64,000 nucleotides of DNA from contig NZ_CP138995.1 in assembly GCF_044596045.1 (NCBI RefSeq), positions 2,108,001-2,172,000 on the forward strand, read 5' to 3'. This stretch comes from Flagellimonas sp947499585. GTDB taxonomy: Bacteria > Bacteroidota > Bacteroidia > Flavobacteriales > Flavobacteriaceae. The position numbers and the translations under genes were made by a program. Of the stretch, positions 42,918 through 50,152 are shown in pieces (the stretch's first letter is position 1; every line of letters begins with the position of its first letter). Below the pieces are notes generated by a model. The model ran no database searches. It saw nothing but the letters and a program-made list of their open reading frames with translations, and was not told where the DNA came from.

Positions 42918-43922
42918 TTACTTCAGATTTAGTCTAAACCCATAAACTTGCAGATTTCCTTGTTTAAAGTCCAAATCTTCAGATTTTTTAAACCCGAGTT
43001 TTTCATACATACCCCAAGCAACTTTCATAAATTCAGTAGTGTGGATTATAACTTGTTTGTGTCCTTTCTTTTTGGCATTTTCTATGCAAGTCATACTTAA
43101 CGCCTTTCCTACTCCTAATCCTCTTGCAGAATTGCTTACCGCTAGAAGCCTAAAACCGGATGCGTTTTTTTCTAAAGTGGCAGTTCCTCCGGAACCATAA
43201 TAATGCATATCACTAAAATAAAGAACGGCTCCCAAGATTTCTCCGCTAGATGATATTGCAATCAGGAGTTCGGAATCAGGTTTCTTTGTAAAATCCCCAA
43301 TGTTGGCCAGAGTATTGTAATATTGGGGTTGCTCATTTGCTTTTGGGAATCCTTCTAGATCAGAGTAGACATTGACCATCAATTTTCCTATTTCTTTAAA
43401 CTCTGATAGTTTCGCATTCCTTATTGTAAATGCTTCATGTGAATTTTTGGGAGAAAAACGAGCATTATAACGCTCCTTAAAACTTTGTTTTTGCAGTTCC
43501 TGCTCCAATTGAGTCAGTTTTTCAAGAAAATCATCGTTCACGACCTCTTGCAATACTTTTTGAATTCTATTCCATTCCGCTTCAAAAACAGGTAGTGCTT
43601 TTTGCCCGTTTTTGGAAAGTTGAATAAGGGTTTTTCTACCATCCGTGTCATCTTTAAAAGTGTCTAAATAACCTTGGTCTTTCATTTTACGGGTTATTTT
43701 TATCATTGCTGGATGCGAGAACCCCAAAGCATTCGCTATTTCGGTTACGGTAAGCTTCCCCCTTTGTTTTAAAAGCAAAAAGATAACATGCCAGTTGGGT
43801 TCAATTTTTAAATTTAAACTAGAATAGTGGTCTATGGTACTGGACACTATTTTTTCATTCAATCGTTTTATACGGGCAGTAAAGCCTAAATGTTGCAATT
43901 CTGGAAGAAAATCTTGATTCAT
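42918..43922 (-). CDS. MarR regulator fused to a GNAT acetyltransferase
   Basis: 334 aa. Residues 1-140 form a MarR winged helix (YSSLNLKIEPNWHVIFLLLKQRGKLTVTEIANALGFSHPAMIKITRKMKDQGYLDTFKDDTDGRKTLIQLSKNGQ). Residues about 165-334 form a GNAT domain (IRNAKLSEFKEIGKLMVNVYSDL, VSNSARGLGVGKALSMTCIENAKKKGHKQVIIHTTEFMKVAWGMYEKLGF) with the RGxGVGKAL acetyl-CoA loop. Such fusions may sense an acetylatable metabolite or acetyl-CoA. A perfect 24-bp palindrome ends 4 nt upstream of the start codon, so the protein almost certainly represses its own gene. It is a single gene; the sigma gene downstream starts 36 nt after its stop. Confidence 0.92.
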   Translation of the reverse strand: MNQDFLPELQHLGFTARIKRLNEKIVSSTIDHYSSLNLKIEPNWHVIFLLLKQRGKLTVTEIANALGFSHPAMIKITRKMKDQGYLDTFKDDTDGRKTLIQLSKNGQKALPVFEAEWNRIQKVLQEVVNDDFLEKLTQLEQELQKQSFKERYNARFSPKNSHEAFTIRNAKLSEFKEIGKLMVNVYSDLEGFPKANEQPQYYNTLANIGDFTKKPDSELLIAISSSGEILGAVLYFSDMHYYGSGGTATLEKNASGFRLLAVSNSARGLGVGKALSMTCIENAKKKGHKQVIIHTTEFMKVAWGMYEKLGFKKSEDLDFKQGNLQVYGFRLNLK

Positions 43923-43926
43923 GATA

Positions 43927-43950
43927 ATTTACGTAACTAGTTACGTAAAT
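43927..43950. promoter_or_regulatory. Predicted operator of the MarR-GNAT gene
   Basis: A perfect 24-bp palindrome, ATTTACGTAACT / AGTTACGTAAAT, made of two TTACGTAA boxes whose starts are 12 bp apart, placed 4 nt before the start codon. MarR proteins bind palindromes of this size as dimers and commonly autoregulate. A related pair of TTACGTAA boxes lies at 48021. Confidence 0.8.
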
Positions 43951-44008
43951 ATAATTAAAAACTACAATCGGTATTTATACTTTATCAATTCGTTAAGAAA
44001 AAAAGGTA

Positions 44009-44803
44009 TTAGGGACCAACGGCGCCTAGTGTATACAATTGTTCTAAGTTAGGGGTATTACTACCTCCTTCAGGTTCTAGCGTAATTCCAAAAGCTTCGG
44101 TTTCGTTAGGATTAGGAAGTGTAAACAATTTATTGTTGTCAGCTACAAAATCTTTCAGAAGACCAATGCTGGTAGGAGTCAACGGATCTAACTTTAAAGA
44201 CCATACTTGATATGCATAACCATCTGGGGGTTCGGGTAGACCTTGAGCATCAATAATGACGTTTTCTTCTTCCTTGTTCCAATAGGCCTTGGCATATGAT
44301 CTTGGGGATATTGTTTGTCCACCTAAATCTATTACAGTAACATTTTTATCTCGTAATGCCTGTAGCAACGTTTCTTTATCTGCTACCTCATCGCGAACAT
44401 CTGAAAGAATTTCTTCTAGACTTTGCTTTTCTTTATTGGTAATCTCTATTTCCGATTTCAGATTGTTGTTTTCCAGATACACCCATAAAAGACCTACCGC
44501 CAATAGCAGGGAGGCTGCCCATCCTAAGTAGCTGCTCCAAGGAGTTTTCTTTTCTGAAGCCGTTGGCAAAAATGGAAGTACGTCATCTAGTTCGGGTTTT
44601 AATCTCTTAAAACCATCCGCGGGTAATCCCGGAGAGACCGTTTTGGTAAGCTGTAACATTGCAGCTTCAATGGCCTCAATTTCTTTTTGAATTTCAGGAT
44701 ATTGTATGGCATAGTGCTGCACCTCTAAATTCTCTTCTGGGCTAAGTGCTCCAGCAATGTAGAGTTCTAAAATTCCGGACGCTATGTACTTTTCAATATC
44801 CAT
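44009..44803 (-). CDS. RskA-type anti-sigma factor
   Basis: 264 aa. The N-terminal cytoplasmic domain (YIASGILELYIAGALSPEENLEVQHYAIQYPEIQKEIEAIEAAM) lacks the zinc cysteines of ZAS domains, as is usual in Bacteroidota. One membrane helix (YLGWAASLLLAVGLLWVYL, about 88-107) precedes a coiled coil (KSEIEITNKEKQSLEEILSDVRDEVADKETLLQALRDK) and a C-terminal RskA extracytoplasmic domain (AYWNKEEENVIIDAQGLPEPPDGYAYQVWSLKLDPLTPTSIG, FGITLEPEGGSNTPNLEQLYTLGAVG). It begins at the base after the sigma gene's stop codon, so the pair is translationally coupled. It should hold the ECF sigma at the membrane until an envelope signal triggers release. Confidence 0.92.
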   Translation of the reverse strand: MDIEKYIASGILELYIAGALSPEENLEVQHYAIQYPEIQKEIEAIEAAMLQLTKTVSPGLPADGFKRLKPELDDVLPFLPTASEKKTPWSSYLGWAASLLLAVGLLWVYLENNNLKSEIEITNKEKQSLEEILSDVRDEVADKETLLQALRDKNVTVIDLGGQTISPRSYAKAYWNKEEENVIIDAQGLPEPPDGYAYQVWSLKLDPLTPTSIGLLKDFVADNNKLFTLPNPNETEAFGITLEPEGGSNTPNLEQLYTLGAVGP

Positions 44804-45334
44804 TTATAATCTTGTGTTCTTCCTTAATTCGGAAATACAACTGCGTAAACGTGTTTTAATCGTGCCAATAGGTGTTTTTAGTTCTTTAGATACTTCTTTT
44901 TGTGTATATCCTTTAAAGTAAAGCAAATCTATCAAGAGGATACACTTGTTCTTTAACCCTTTCAACAAGGATTGCAGTCCAATAGTATCAATTTTGTCAT
45001 TTAAATCCTCACTATTTTCATAGATACCTACGAAAGAATGTACAGGGAGGTTTTTCTTTTGATTTTTATGGGTTTTTGAGCGCAGTTCATCGATTGCAGT
45101 ATTCCGAGCTATATTTAAAATCCAGGTAAAGAAACGCCCTTTGGATGCGTCATAATTATCAGATTTATCCCATATCTTAATAAATACATCATGACAAAGT
45201 TCTTGGGATCGTTCTACATCTTTAATGATGGTATTGATGACCCCGCAAATATTTTCTGCATACATATTGTACAACTTCTCGAAGGCAGTTTTATCCTTTT
45301 TCTGAAATTGGAGTATGAGGTCGTCTAAATTCAT
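44804..45334 (-). CDS. ECF RNA polymerase sigma factor
   Basis: 176 aa, a standard two-region ECF sigma. Region 2: AFEKLYNMYAENICGVINTIIKDVERSQELCHDVFIKIWDKSDNYDASKGRFFTWILNIARNTAIDELRSK. Region 4: LIDLLYFKGYTQKEVSKELKTPIGTIKTRLRSCISELRK. The FFTWILNIARNTAIDELRSK segment is the -10 recognition helix. It is directly followed by its anti-sigma gene. A TATCTTTG sequence lies only 12 nt before the ATG, too close to be an ordinary promoter, so the real promoter is unclear. Targets are unknown; RskA-type systems usually answer envelope or oxidative stress. Confidence 0.94.
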   Translation of the reverse strand: MNLDDLILQFQKKDKTAFEKLYNMYAENICGVINTIIKDVERSQELCHDVFIKIWDKSDNYDASKGRFFTWILNIARNTAIDELRSKTHKNQKKNLPVHSFVGIYENSEDLNDKIDTIGLQSLLKGLKNKCILLIDLLYFKGYTQKEVSKELKTPIGTIKTRLRSCISELRKNTRL

Positions 45335-45384
45335 AGCTAATCGGCCAAAGATATAAAAAGGGATCGTTCAATTCTGTCGAAATT

Positions 45385-45756
45385 CTAAACATGTTGGTCA
45401 ATTAGAATAGTATTGCCATCTGGATCCATTACTATAAAACTTGCAGGTCCAGTTGTGGTTTCATCAGCTTCAGATGTTAACGCTACTCCATTTTTCTTCA
45501 GATTTTTTTGAATGGTACGAACATCATCAAAAGCTTCCAATGTTTGCGCATTTTCATCCCAACCGGGATTAAAGGTTAGAATATTGTTTTCGAACATGCC
45601 TTGAAAAAGACCTACAAGGGAGTTGCCATTCTTCATGATAAGATAGTTTCGTTCCATTTCACCGGCAAAAACGGTAAACCCCATTTTTTCATAAAATGTC
45701 TTGGAAACCTGAAGATCTTTTACCGCTAGACTAATAGAAAAAGCACCTAGTTTCAT
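45385..45756 (-). CDS. VOC family (glyoxalase-like) protein
   Basis: 123 aa, one VOC (vicinal oxygen chelate) unit pair: MKLGAFSISLAVKDLQVSKTFYEKMGFTVFAGEMERNYLIMKNGNSLVGLFQGMF, then the second beta-alpha-beta-beta-beta unit ending GPASFIVMDPDGNTILIDQHV. The HxxD/E metal residues of true glyoxalases are only partly conserved; a glutamate or histidine at the end (DQH) is visible. It could bind or degrade a small electrophile. It is a small cytoplasmic protein, followed upstream by an NTF2-like lipoprotein gene 38 nt away on the same strand. Confidence 0.87.
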   Translation of the reverse strand: MKLGAFSISLAVKDLQVSKTFYEKMGFTVFAGEMERNYLIMKNGNSLVGLFQGMFENNILTFNPGWDENAQTLEAFDDVRTIQKNLKKNGVALTSEADETTTGPASFIVMDPDGNTILIDQHV

Positions 45757-45794
45757 ATTATTTTGTATTAAGTTATGTAAAGGGGCATCTCGCC

Positions 45795-46271
45795 CTATTG
45801 TATTTTTCCATCATGAAAACCAGCTCTTTTCCAAGCCCCATTTTCATAAACCCATATGTTGGTCACTCGGTATTCATTTTTACTAAGTTCCCCATTTTTG
45901 GTAATAGATGTTATTACTTTGGCTGTTGTGATAGCAGTATTATCATGAAATTCAATTTTAAGTTGATTCATTTCATAACTATTGATGGTCAAAATGCCAG
46001 CTTTAATTTCTTTACTTCTCTTCTTTAAATATTCAAACCACTTTTCTTTGTCAATAGCTTCATAAGTCCCATTTGTGTGACTATAATTATTGGTGACCAT
46101 AGATTCCAAAACGGATATTTCGCTATTCGCAAAAGCCTTGTTAAACCTGTCTATTACTGTAATCAGTTCTTCTTTTTGCTCTTCTGAATGTTTTTGGGGT
46201 TTATTTCCGCATGCAGTGGAAAATAGTATAAAAACAAGGGTGTAGAGGAATGATAATTTGTTGGATTTCAT
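45795..46271 (-). CDS. DUF4440/NTF2-like lipoprotein
   Basis: 158 aa. A lipoprotein signal (LSFLYTLVFILFSTAC, Cys about 21) is followed by an NTF2-like domain: ELITVIDRFNKAFANSEISVLESMVTNNYSHTNGTYEAIDKEKWFEYLKKRSKEI, then LKIEFHDNTAITTAKVITSITKNGELSKNEYRVTNIWVYENGAWKRAGFHDGKI. This is a typical DUF4440 pattern with the closing W.-ENGAWK-AGFH strand. The ligand or reaction is unknown. Same strand as the VOC gene, 38 nt upstream of it. Confidence 0.82.
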   Translation of the reverse strand: MKSNKLSFLYTLVFILFSTACGNKPQKHSEEQKEELITVIDRFNKAFANSEISVLESMVTNNYSHTNGTYEAIDKEKWFEYLKKRSKEIKAGILTINSYEMNQLKIEFHDNTAITTAKVITSITKNGELSKNEYRVTNIWVYENGAWKRAGFHDGKIQ

Positions 46272-46487
46272 TTTATGATTGCCTTATGCGAATCATAAAC
46301 TTAAGAAATTAAATTGTTGTAACGATTTTCTATACTTTAGAAGATTTTATTGCGGATTATTGGCCTTCAGGCTTCCCAGAAGTAAAAATAATAAAAGGCC
46401 AGTCCTAAATACCCGACGAAACGTTTTAGGCTTTAAAAGGAATTGTTTGCCCTTAAGAATAAATCAAAAGAAAAAGAAAATACGGGA

Positions 46488-46787
46488 TCAAGCTATATTG
46501 ATTCCCTTTAAGACCAAGGTTTTCCACTCAGGGTGTCTTTTAATATACATAGCAACAAAGGGGCACAAAGGAACTAGTGTTAAATCACGAGCCTTGATAT
46601 ATTCCAATGCTTGTTTAATAAGTTCAGAGCCAACACCTTTGCCTTCATAATCTCTAGGTACCTCTGTATGGGTGAGGTAAATTTTTTCTTTGGCCTTTAT
46701 ATACTCAATCCTAGCATTGGATTCCCCTATTCTAAATTGAAATTCCTTTGCTTCAACATTGTCAATAAGTAGGTAATCAGAGTCCAT
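46488..46787 (-). CDS. yjdJ: YjdJ-type small GNAT acetyltransferase
   Basis: 99 aa, the compact GNAT form: ARIEYIKAKEKIYLTHTEVPRDYEGKGVGSELIKQALEYIKARDLTLVPLCPFVAMYIKRHPEW. The YEGKGVGSELI loop binds acetyl-CoA and the LCPFVAMYIKRHPEW tail is the family signature. It is encoded 4 nt downstream of a YjdI-like 4Fe-4S protein gene; E. coli has the same yjdI-yjdJ pair, so the two probably work together. The substrate has not been established. Confidence 0.9.
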   Translation of the reverse strand: MDSDYLLIDNVEAKEFQFRIGESNARIEYIKAKEKIYLTHTEVPRDYEGKGVGSELIKQALEYIKARDLTLVPLCPFVAMYIKRHPEWKTLVLKGINIA

Positions 46788-46791
46788 TTTT

Positions 46792-47010
46792 TTAAGTATT
46801 AAGTTGACGGTAACTTAAAGCGCCAGAGGGGCATTTGGCAATTTGATTCTTCAGCTCATCTGTAGTCGCATTTTCGGCCTTTATCCATGGCTTTTCTTTA
46901 GGATTGTAAACACTGGGCAGCATTTTCATACAGATTCCTGCATGTTCACATAATTTTGGTTTCCAGACCACAGAAATTTCCCCATTAGAATATTCTTTTG
47001 TCATGTCCAT
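46792..47010 (-). CDS. yjdI: YjdI-like divergent 4Fe-4S mono-cluster protein
   Basis: 72 aa, the size of E. coli YjdI. Motifs: SVVWKPKLCEHAGICMKMLPSVYNPKEKPWIKAENATTDELKNQIAKCPSGALSY. The cysteines in LCEHAGICM and AKCPSGAL, with a missing one relative to a full ferredoxin motif, fit the Fer4_19 family, which may use histidine as a ligand (HAG). It pairs with the yjdJ-like gene 4 nt downstream. It is small and cytoplasmic, probably carrying electrons or sensing oxidative stress (inference). Confidence 0.88.
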   Translation of the reverse strand: MDMTKEYSNGEISVVWKPKLCEHAGICMKMLPSVYNPKEKPWIKAENATTDELKNQIAKCPSGALSYRQLNT

Positions 47011-47056
47011 TTTGAAACAGGGGTTAAGTTATTATCGTTTGCTTTAAATTATATTA

Positions 47057-47085
47057 AAAAGAGCTGCCTAAAAAGCAACTCTTTT
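47057..47085 (-). terminator. Terminator of the Cu/Zn SOD gene
   Basis: Stem AAAAGAGcTGC / GCAaCTCTTTT with one mismatch and a 7-nt loop, 9 nt after the SOD stop. Read on the minus strand, CTCTTTTTAATAT follows. Confidence 0.7.
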
Positions 47086-47093
47086 ACTATTTG

Positions 47094-47675
47094 TTATTGA
47101 ATAATTCCTGTACAGGCAACACGAGCCCCAGCGGCACCGCTCGGCTGGGAAGTGAAATCATCCACTCCTTGGTGAACAATGACCGCTTTGCCAACTATGT
47201 TCTTGGTTTCGTCATCACAACCAATACACCATTCCTTGGTTGCAAAATCTACCGTTGCATTACCCTCGGCATCAGCTACAAAATTACCAATATCACCTTT
47301 ATGATAACCATCTGCAGCTCCCCATTTAGCATGTGGTTGGAACGTTGGATTCCAGTGTCCGCCTGTAGATTTTCCATCAGCTGATGAGCAATCTGCTTTC
47401 TCATGAATATGGATTGCATGTTCACCTTCTGTAAGACCGGACAGTATCGCTTTCATTACTACAGTTCCATTTTCTTCTGTAAAGGTGACTTCTCCACTAA
47501 CACCGCTATCACTCTTAGGTTCCATTGAAAATTTGATGGATTTAACTTCAACTATCTCTTCCATAATTTCTTCAACAACTTCCTCAGAAGTAGCCTCTGC
47601 TTCTTTTTTAGCTTGCTTACAGCTAAATGCAGTAATTAGTATTAGCGCCAAAGGAAGCGCAATAATTTTTTTCAT
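47094..47675 (-). CDS. sodC: Lipoprotein Cu/Zn superoxide dismutase
   Basis: 193 aa. A lipoprotein signal (MKKIIALPLALILITAFSC) is followed by a glutamate-rich linker (EAEATSEEVVEEIMEEIVE) and a Cu/Zn SOD domain. All metal ligands are visible: HIHEKADC (two Cu histidines and a disulfide cysteine), GGHWNP (bridging His), PHAKW, GYHKGDIGN (Zn His and Asp), VIVHQGVDDF (Cu His), and the active-site Arg and second Cys in ARVACTGIIQ. It removes superoxide in the periplasm and is anchored to a membrane. It has a good TTG-N20-TAccTTaG promoter and its own terminator. Confidence 0.94.
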   Translation of the reverse strand: MKKIIALPLALILITAFSCKQAKKEAEATSEEVVEEIMEEIVEVKSIKFSMEPKSDSGVSGEVTFTEENGTVVMKAILSGLTEGEHAIHIHEKADCSSADGKSTGGHWNPTFQPHAKWGAADGYHKGDIGNFVADAEGNATVDFATKEWCIGCDDETKNIVGKAVIVHQGVDDFTSQPSGAAGARVACTGIIQ

Positions 47676-47697
47676 CGTAAGTATTTTTAGGTTTTGT

Positions 47698-47728
47698 CTA
47701 AGGTACAGATTATTTAAGGAGGTGTCAA
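47698..47728 (-). promoter_or_regulatory. Predicted promoter of the SOD gene
   Basis: On the minus strand TTG (47728-47726), a 20-nt spacer, and TACCTTAG (47705-47698), which matches TAnnTTTG except for one base. The element ends 22 nt before the SOD start codon, which fits the Bacteroidota -33/-7 layout. Confidence 0.5.
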
Positions 47729-47782
47729 TAGTATTGTTTGTTTGTGATAAGTAAATCAGGACTATAAATGAATTTGATTTAG

Positions 47783-47819
47783 AATTACATAAGGTTTTAA
47801 ATCAATGTGTTATGTAATT
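47783..47819. repeat. Inverted repeat in the intergenic region upstream of SOD
   Basis: Perfect 10-bp arms, AATTACATAA and TTATGTAATT, with a 17-nt loop. It is the first of three perfect inverted repeats in this roughly 450-bp region. Confidence 0.5.
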
Positions 47820-47898
47820 TAGAATACTAATATTTTTTTTAAAACGTTATCATCATAATAACAGGAAACCTTAAAACGGCGTCTAAAAAATATATATA

Positions 47899-48105
47899 TT
47901 GGTTCATCAACCTTCAAATTATATTGAATTCCTTAGGTACTGCAAAAAGAGAAGATCTTTTTGCAAAGGGTACCATCGCCTTAAAAGAGATAAGTTTAGA
48001 GGAGCAATAGACCAATATAATTACGTAAAGTCTTTACGTAAAATCCATACATCCGTTATAGAGTTGGAATTGGATTATTTTGACATTCTGCATATGCGTC
48101 TTTAG
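47899..48105 (+). CDS. Doubtful small reading frame, 68 codons, TTG start
   Basis: 68 codons beginning with TTG; I do not recognise the product. It is basic in its first half (YCKKRRSFCKGYHRLKRDKF) and ends IELELDYFDILHMRL. It overlaps a 10-bp hairpin (47941-47965) and a TTACGTAA palindrome pair (48021-48041), which argues that the DNA or RNA structure, not the peptide, may be what matters. It could be a small gene, a remnant of a decayed gene, or chance. Confidence 0.2.
   Translation: MVHQPSNYIEFLRYCKKRRSFCKGYHRLKRDKFRGAIDQYNYVKSLRKIHTSVIELELDYFDILHMRL
47941..47965. repeat. Perfect 10-bp hairpin in the intergenic region
   Basis: TGCAAAAAGA, loop GAAGA, TCTTTTTGCA. The arms pair completely. 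A flanking GTAC sits on each side at a slight offset (47937 and 47970). It could be an RNA structure or an operator. Confidence 0.5.
48021..48041. promoter_or_regulatory. TTACGTAA box pair resembling the MarR operator
   Basis: TTACGTAAAG-T-CTTTACGTAA, a perfect palindrome around one central base, built from two TTACGTAA boxes whose starts are 13 bp apart. The MarR-GNAT operator at 43927 has the same boxes 12 bp apart. No strongly supported gene starts right beside it, so its target is unclear. Confidence 0.45.
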
Positions 48106-48127
48106 TTAGGTAAGACACATTTGCTTG

Positions 48128-49348
48128 CTAGGACACAAGATTTGTGATTATCTGAGTTTCGCTATGAAGCGTTTTGTGTACTGGACATTTATCAGCAATT
48201 TGCATAACGCGCGCCTTTTGTTTGTCATCTAAATTTCCGGTTAATTTAATTTCACGATGGAAAGTATCGATTTTGGCGTTGTCGCTTTCACAATTCTCAC
48301 AATCTTCCGCATGTGATTTACTGTAAGAGGTGTGTACTTCAACATTATCCACTGGCCACCCTTTTCTTCTTGCATACATCTGAATTGTCATCACTGTACA
48401 TGCAGAAAGGCCCGCAGAAACGAGTTCGTACGGGGAAGGTCCAAAATCATTGCCCCCATAAGAAGTGGGCTCATCTGCAATCATATAATGATTGCCCACT
48501 TTCATTTGTGTTGTAAAACCATCTTCACCGTCTAAACTTGCTGCAACCTGATGTTTTGTTCTTAATCTGGAATCTGCTTTTTCTGAAACATCCAAATAAC
48601 GCTTGGCCCATCCAGAAATTACTTCTCCTACATAAATGGAATCTTCTTTCCTAGATAATAAATGATCCGCTCCATCTAGGGAGACAAAACTTTTGGGATG
48701 ATGGGCAGAAACGTAAATTTCTTCTGCATTCTTAATTACTACAGTATCGTCTTGTGGCGAATGTAAAATCAAAAGTGGTTTGCGAAGTGCTTTTGCGGTT
48801 TCTGGTAATGATTTAGTCTCTAAATCATCCAAAAACTGTTTTTTTATGGTGAAATCCCTACCGCTTAAATTGATTACTGCCATACCAGTTGATTGAATCT
48901 CTTCAACTCCACTCTTTAATAAGTGTTTTACATGCACTGGATTTGAGGGAGCTCCAACAGTTGCAACGGCTTTTATCGACGAAATTTCACTAGCGGCAAA
49001 GATTGAAGCAGCTCCACCTAACGAATGTCCAATAATTAAGGTGGGGGCTTCGTAATTTTCTTCAAGATATTTTGCAGCTGCCACTAAATCCTCAACATTA
49101 CCTGAAAAATTAGTGTCCGCAAAATCACCTTCGCTTTCTCCAAGACCAGTAAAATCAAAACGTAAAACGCCAAATCCATTAGAAGTTAATGCCTTACCTA
49201 TGTTTTTGACAGCCAATAAATTTTTATTGCATGTAAAGCAATGAGCAAACACAGCAAAATTGTGTGGATGTCTGTCAACAGGAAGTTCTAAGCGCCCTAC
49301 CAGCGTTTGTCCTTCGGTATTTTTGAATGTTACTTTTTGGAGGCCCAT
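48128..49348 (-). CDS. Alpha/beta hydrolase - OsmC fusion protein
   Basis: 406 aa from the Met at 49348; the longer reading overlaps the DUF2490 gene's end. Residues about 1-250 form an alpha/beta hydrolase (FAVFAHCFTCNKN, VLRFDFTGLGESEGDF, nucleophile serine in IGHSLGGAAS, aspartate near LHSPQDDT, histidine in DGADHLLS). Residues about 265-406 form an OsmC/Ohr-like domain with the two redox cysteines (SAGLSACTVMTIQMYARRKG and ADKCPVHKTL). OsmC proteins reduce organic hydroperoxides. The fusion, known in several phyla, may release and detoxify a peroxidised ester, but the substrate has not been read from the sequence. An extra CENCES motif lies within the OsmC part. Confidence 0.92.
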   Translation of the reverse strand: MGLQKVTFKNTEGQTLVGRLELPVDRHPHNFAVFAHCFTCNKNLLAVKNIGKALTSNGFGVLRFDFTGLGESEGDFADTNFSGNVEDLVAAAKYLEENYEAPTLIIGHSLGGAASIFAASEISSIKAVATVGAPSNPVHVKHLLKSGVEEIQSTGMAVINLSGRDFTIKKQFLDDLETKSLPETAKALRKPLLILHSPQDDTVVIKNAEEIYVSAHHPKSFVSLDGADHLLSRKEDSIYVGEVISGWAKRYLDVSEKADSRLRTKHQVAASLDGEDGFTTQMKVGNHYMIADEPTSYGGNDFGPSPYELVSAGLSACTVMTIQMYARRKGWPVDNVEVHTSYSKSHAEDCENCESDNAKIDTFHREIKLTGNLDDKQKARVMQIADKCPVHKTLHSETQIITNLVS

Positions 49349-49358
49349 GTTACTTTTC

Positions 49359-50057
49359 TTAATTAGAGGAAGTCTTTTTCTTTTTAAATACACCTCTTAA
49401 GTCGGGATTATAGAAGAATCCTATCTGCAAGCGGTCAAAAACGGCATTACTGAACTGGTTTCGTAAATATCCAAATTGAACACTGCTGTTTTCTGTAATA
49501 TGAATTCCTAAAGCTCCATAAAGACGATTTTGCCCAAAAAGGTCATTTTGCAAATTGATAAATAACTCATCATAAAAATTCAAGAAGAAGGTATCTGTAA
49601 GCGGCAATGTCACCTGAATACGATAACGGGCTCTATGCTGGGTTTCAGTCCTGGTACCAAAATCTAAAAAGCGTTGTTCTAATCGGTAACGGTGTTCAAA
49701 AAGCAACTCCCAAACCTTGTTTTTAAGAATGAATTGCTCAAAGATTCGATGCTCTTTGCTGTTCCGTTCTCCTGGGAATTCTAAAAAAGTACCATCGGTA
49801 GATATGTAGCCATACCCTCCAGTTGCTATAGCGCTTGGATTAATATGATAGTTCAAACCAGTACGCAGCAATAGTTGATTAAAATTACTCGTGGTTTCAT
49901 AAAATCGAAACTGGGCTTCAGTATGAATACTGAAACGTTCTGCGATCTTATTGGTTCCAAAATACATATACCATGCACCCAATTCATCTTCGCCTGCCTG
50001 TTGGGCGTTACTCAAGAAAACAGAAAACAAAGTAAAAAGTAAAAATACTCTCTTCAT
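49359..50057 (-). CDS. DUF2490 outer-membrane beta-barrel protein
   Basis: 232 aa. A signal peptide (RVFLLFTLFSVFLSNAQQ) is followed by the DUF2490 barrel: DELGAWYMYFGTNKIAERFSIHTEAQFRFYETTSNFNQLLLRTGLNYHI, RIFEQFILKNKVWELLFEHRYRLEQRFLD, RARYRIQVTLPLTDTFFLNFYDELFINL, NRLYGALGIHITENSSVQFGYLRNQF. These are porin-like barrels of unknown cargo. It is encoded 10 nt upstream of the hydrolase-OsmC gene on the same strand, so the two probably form an operon. Confidence 0.87.
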   Translation of the reverse strand: MKRVFLLFTLFSVFLSNAQQAGEDELGAWYMYFGTNKIAERFSIHTEAQFRFYETTSNFNQLLLRTGLNYHINPSAIATGGYGYISTDGTFLEFPGERNSKEHRIFEQFILKNKVWELLFEHRYRLEQRFLDFGTRTETQHRARYRIQVTLPLTDTFFLNFYDELFINLQNDLFGQNRLYGALGIHITENSSVQFGYLRNQFSNAVFDRLQIGFFYNPDLRGVFKKKKTSSN

Positions 50058-50076
50058 ATGATGAACAATTGTCAGG

Positions 50077-50135
50077 TCGAGCGCAGTCGAGACCCAATTT
50101 TAATATATAGTAAAGCACCTCTCGACTGCGCTCGA
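50077..50135. repeat. TCGAGCGCAGTCGAGA inverted-repeat element
   Basis: Two perfect 16-bp arms, TCGAGCGCAGTCGAGA (50077-50092) and TCTCGACTGCGCTCGA (50120-50135), flank 27 nt. It is GC-rich against an AT-rich background. I recall closely similar palindromic units dispersed in flavobacterial genomes, which would make this a REP-like element. It lies between the BNR protein stop and the DUF2490 start and could also end the BNR transcript. Confidence 0.7.
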
Positions 50136-50152
50136 GGGGACAAAAGGTTTTT

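Noticed and set aside
45346..45353. Perfect TATCTTTG -7 element on the minus strand before the ECF sigma gene
   Set aside because: It lies only 12 nt before the ATG, and the only TTG upstream is at 15 nt, so an ordinary promoter would leave almost no leader. Kept only as a remark.
46279..46650. 123-codon plus-strand frame overlapping the YjdJ-like gene
   Set aside because: It is largely antisense to a conserved gene and has a basic, low-quality composition. The 216-bp gap at 46272-46487 is better described as non-coding.
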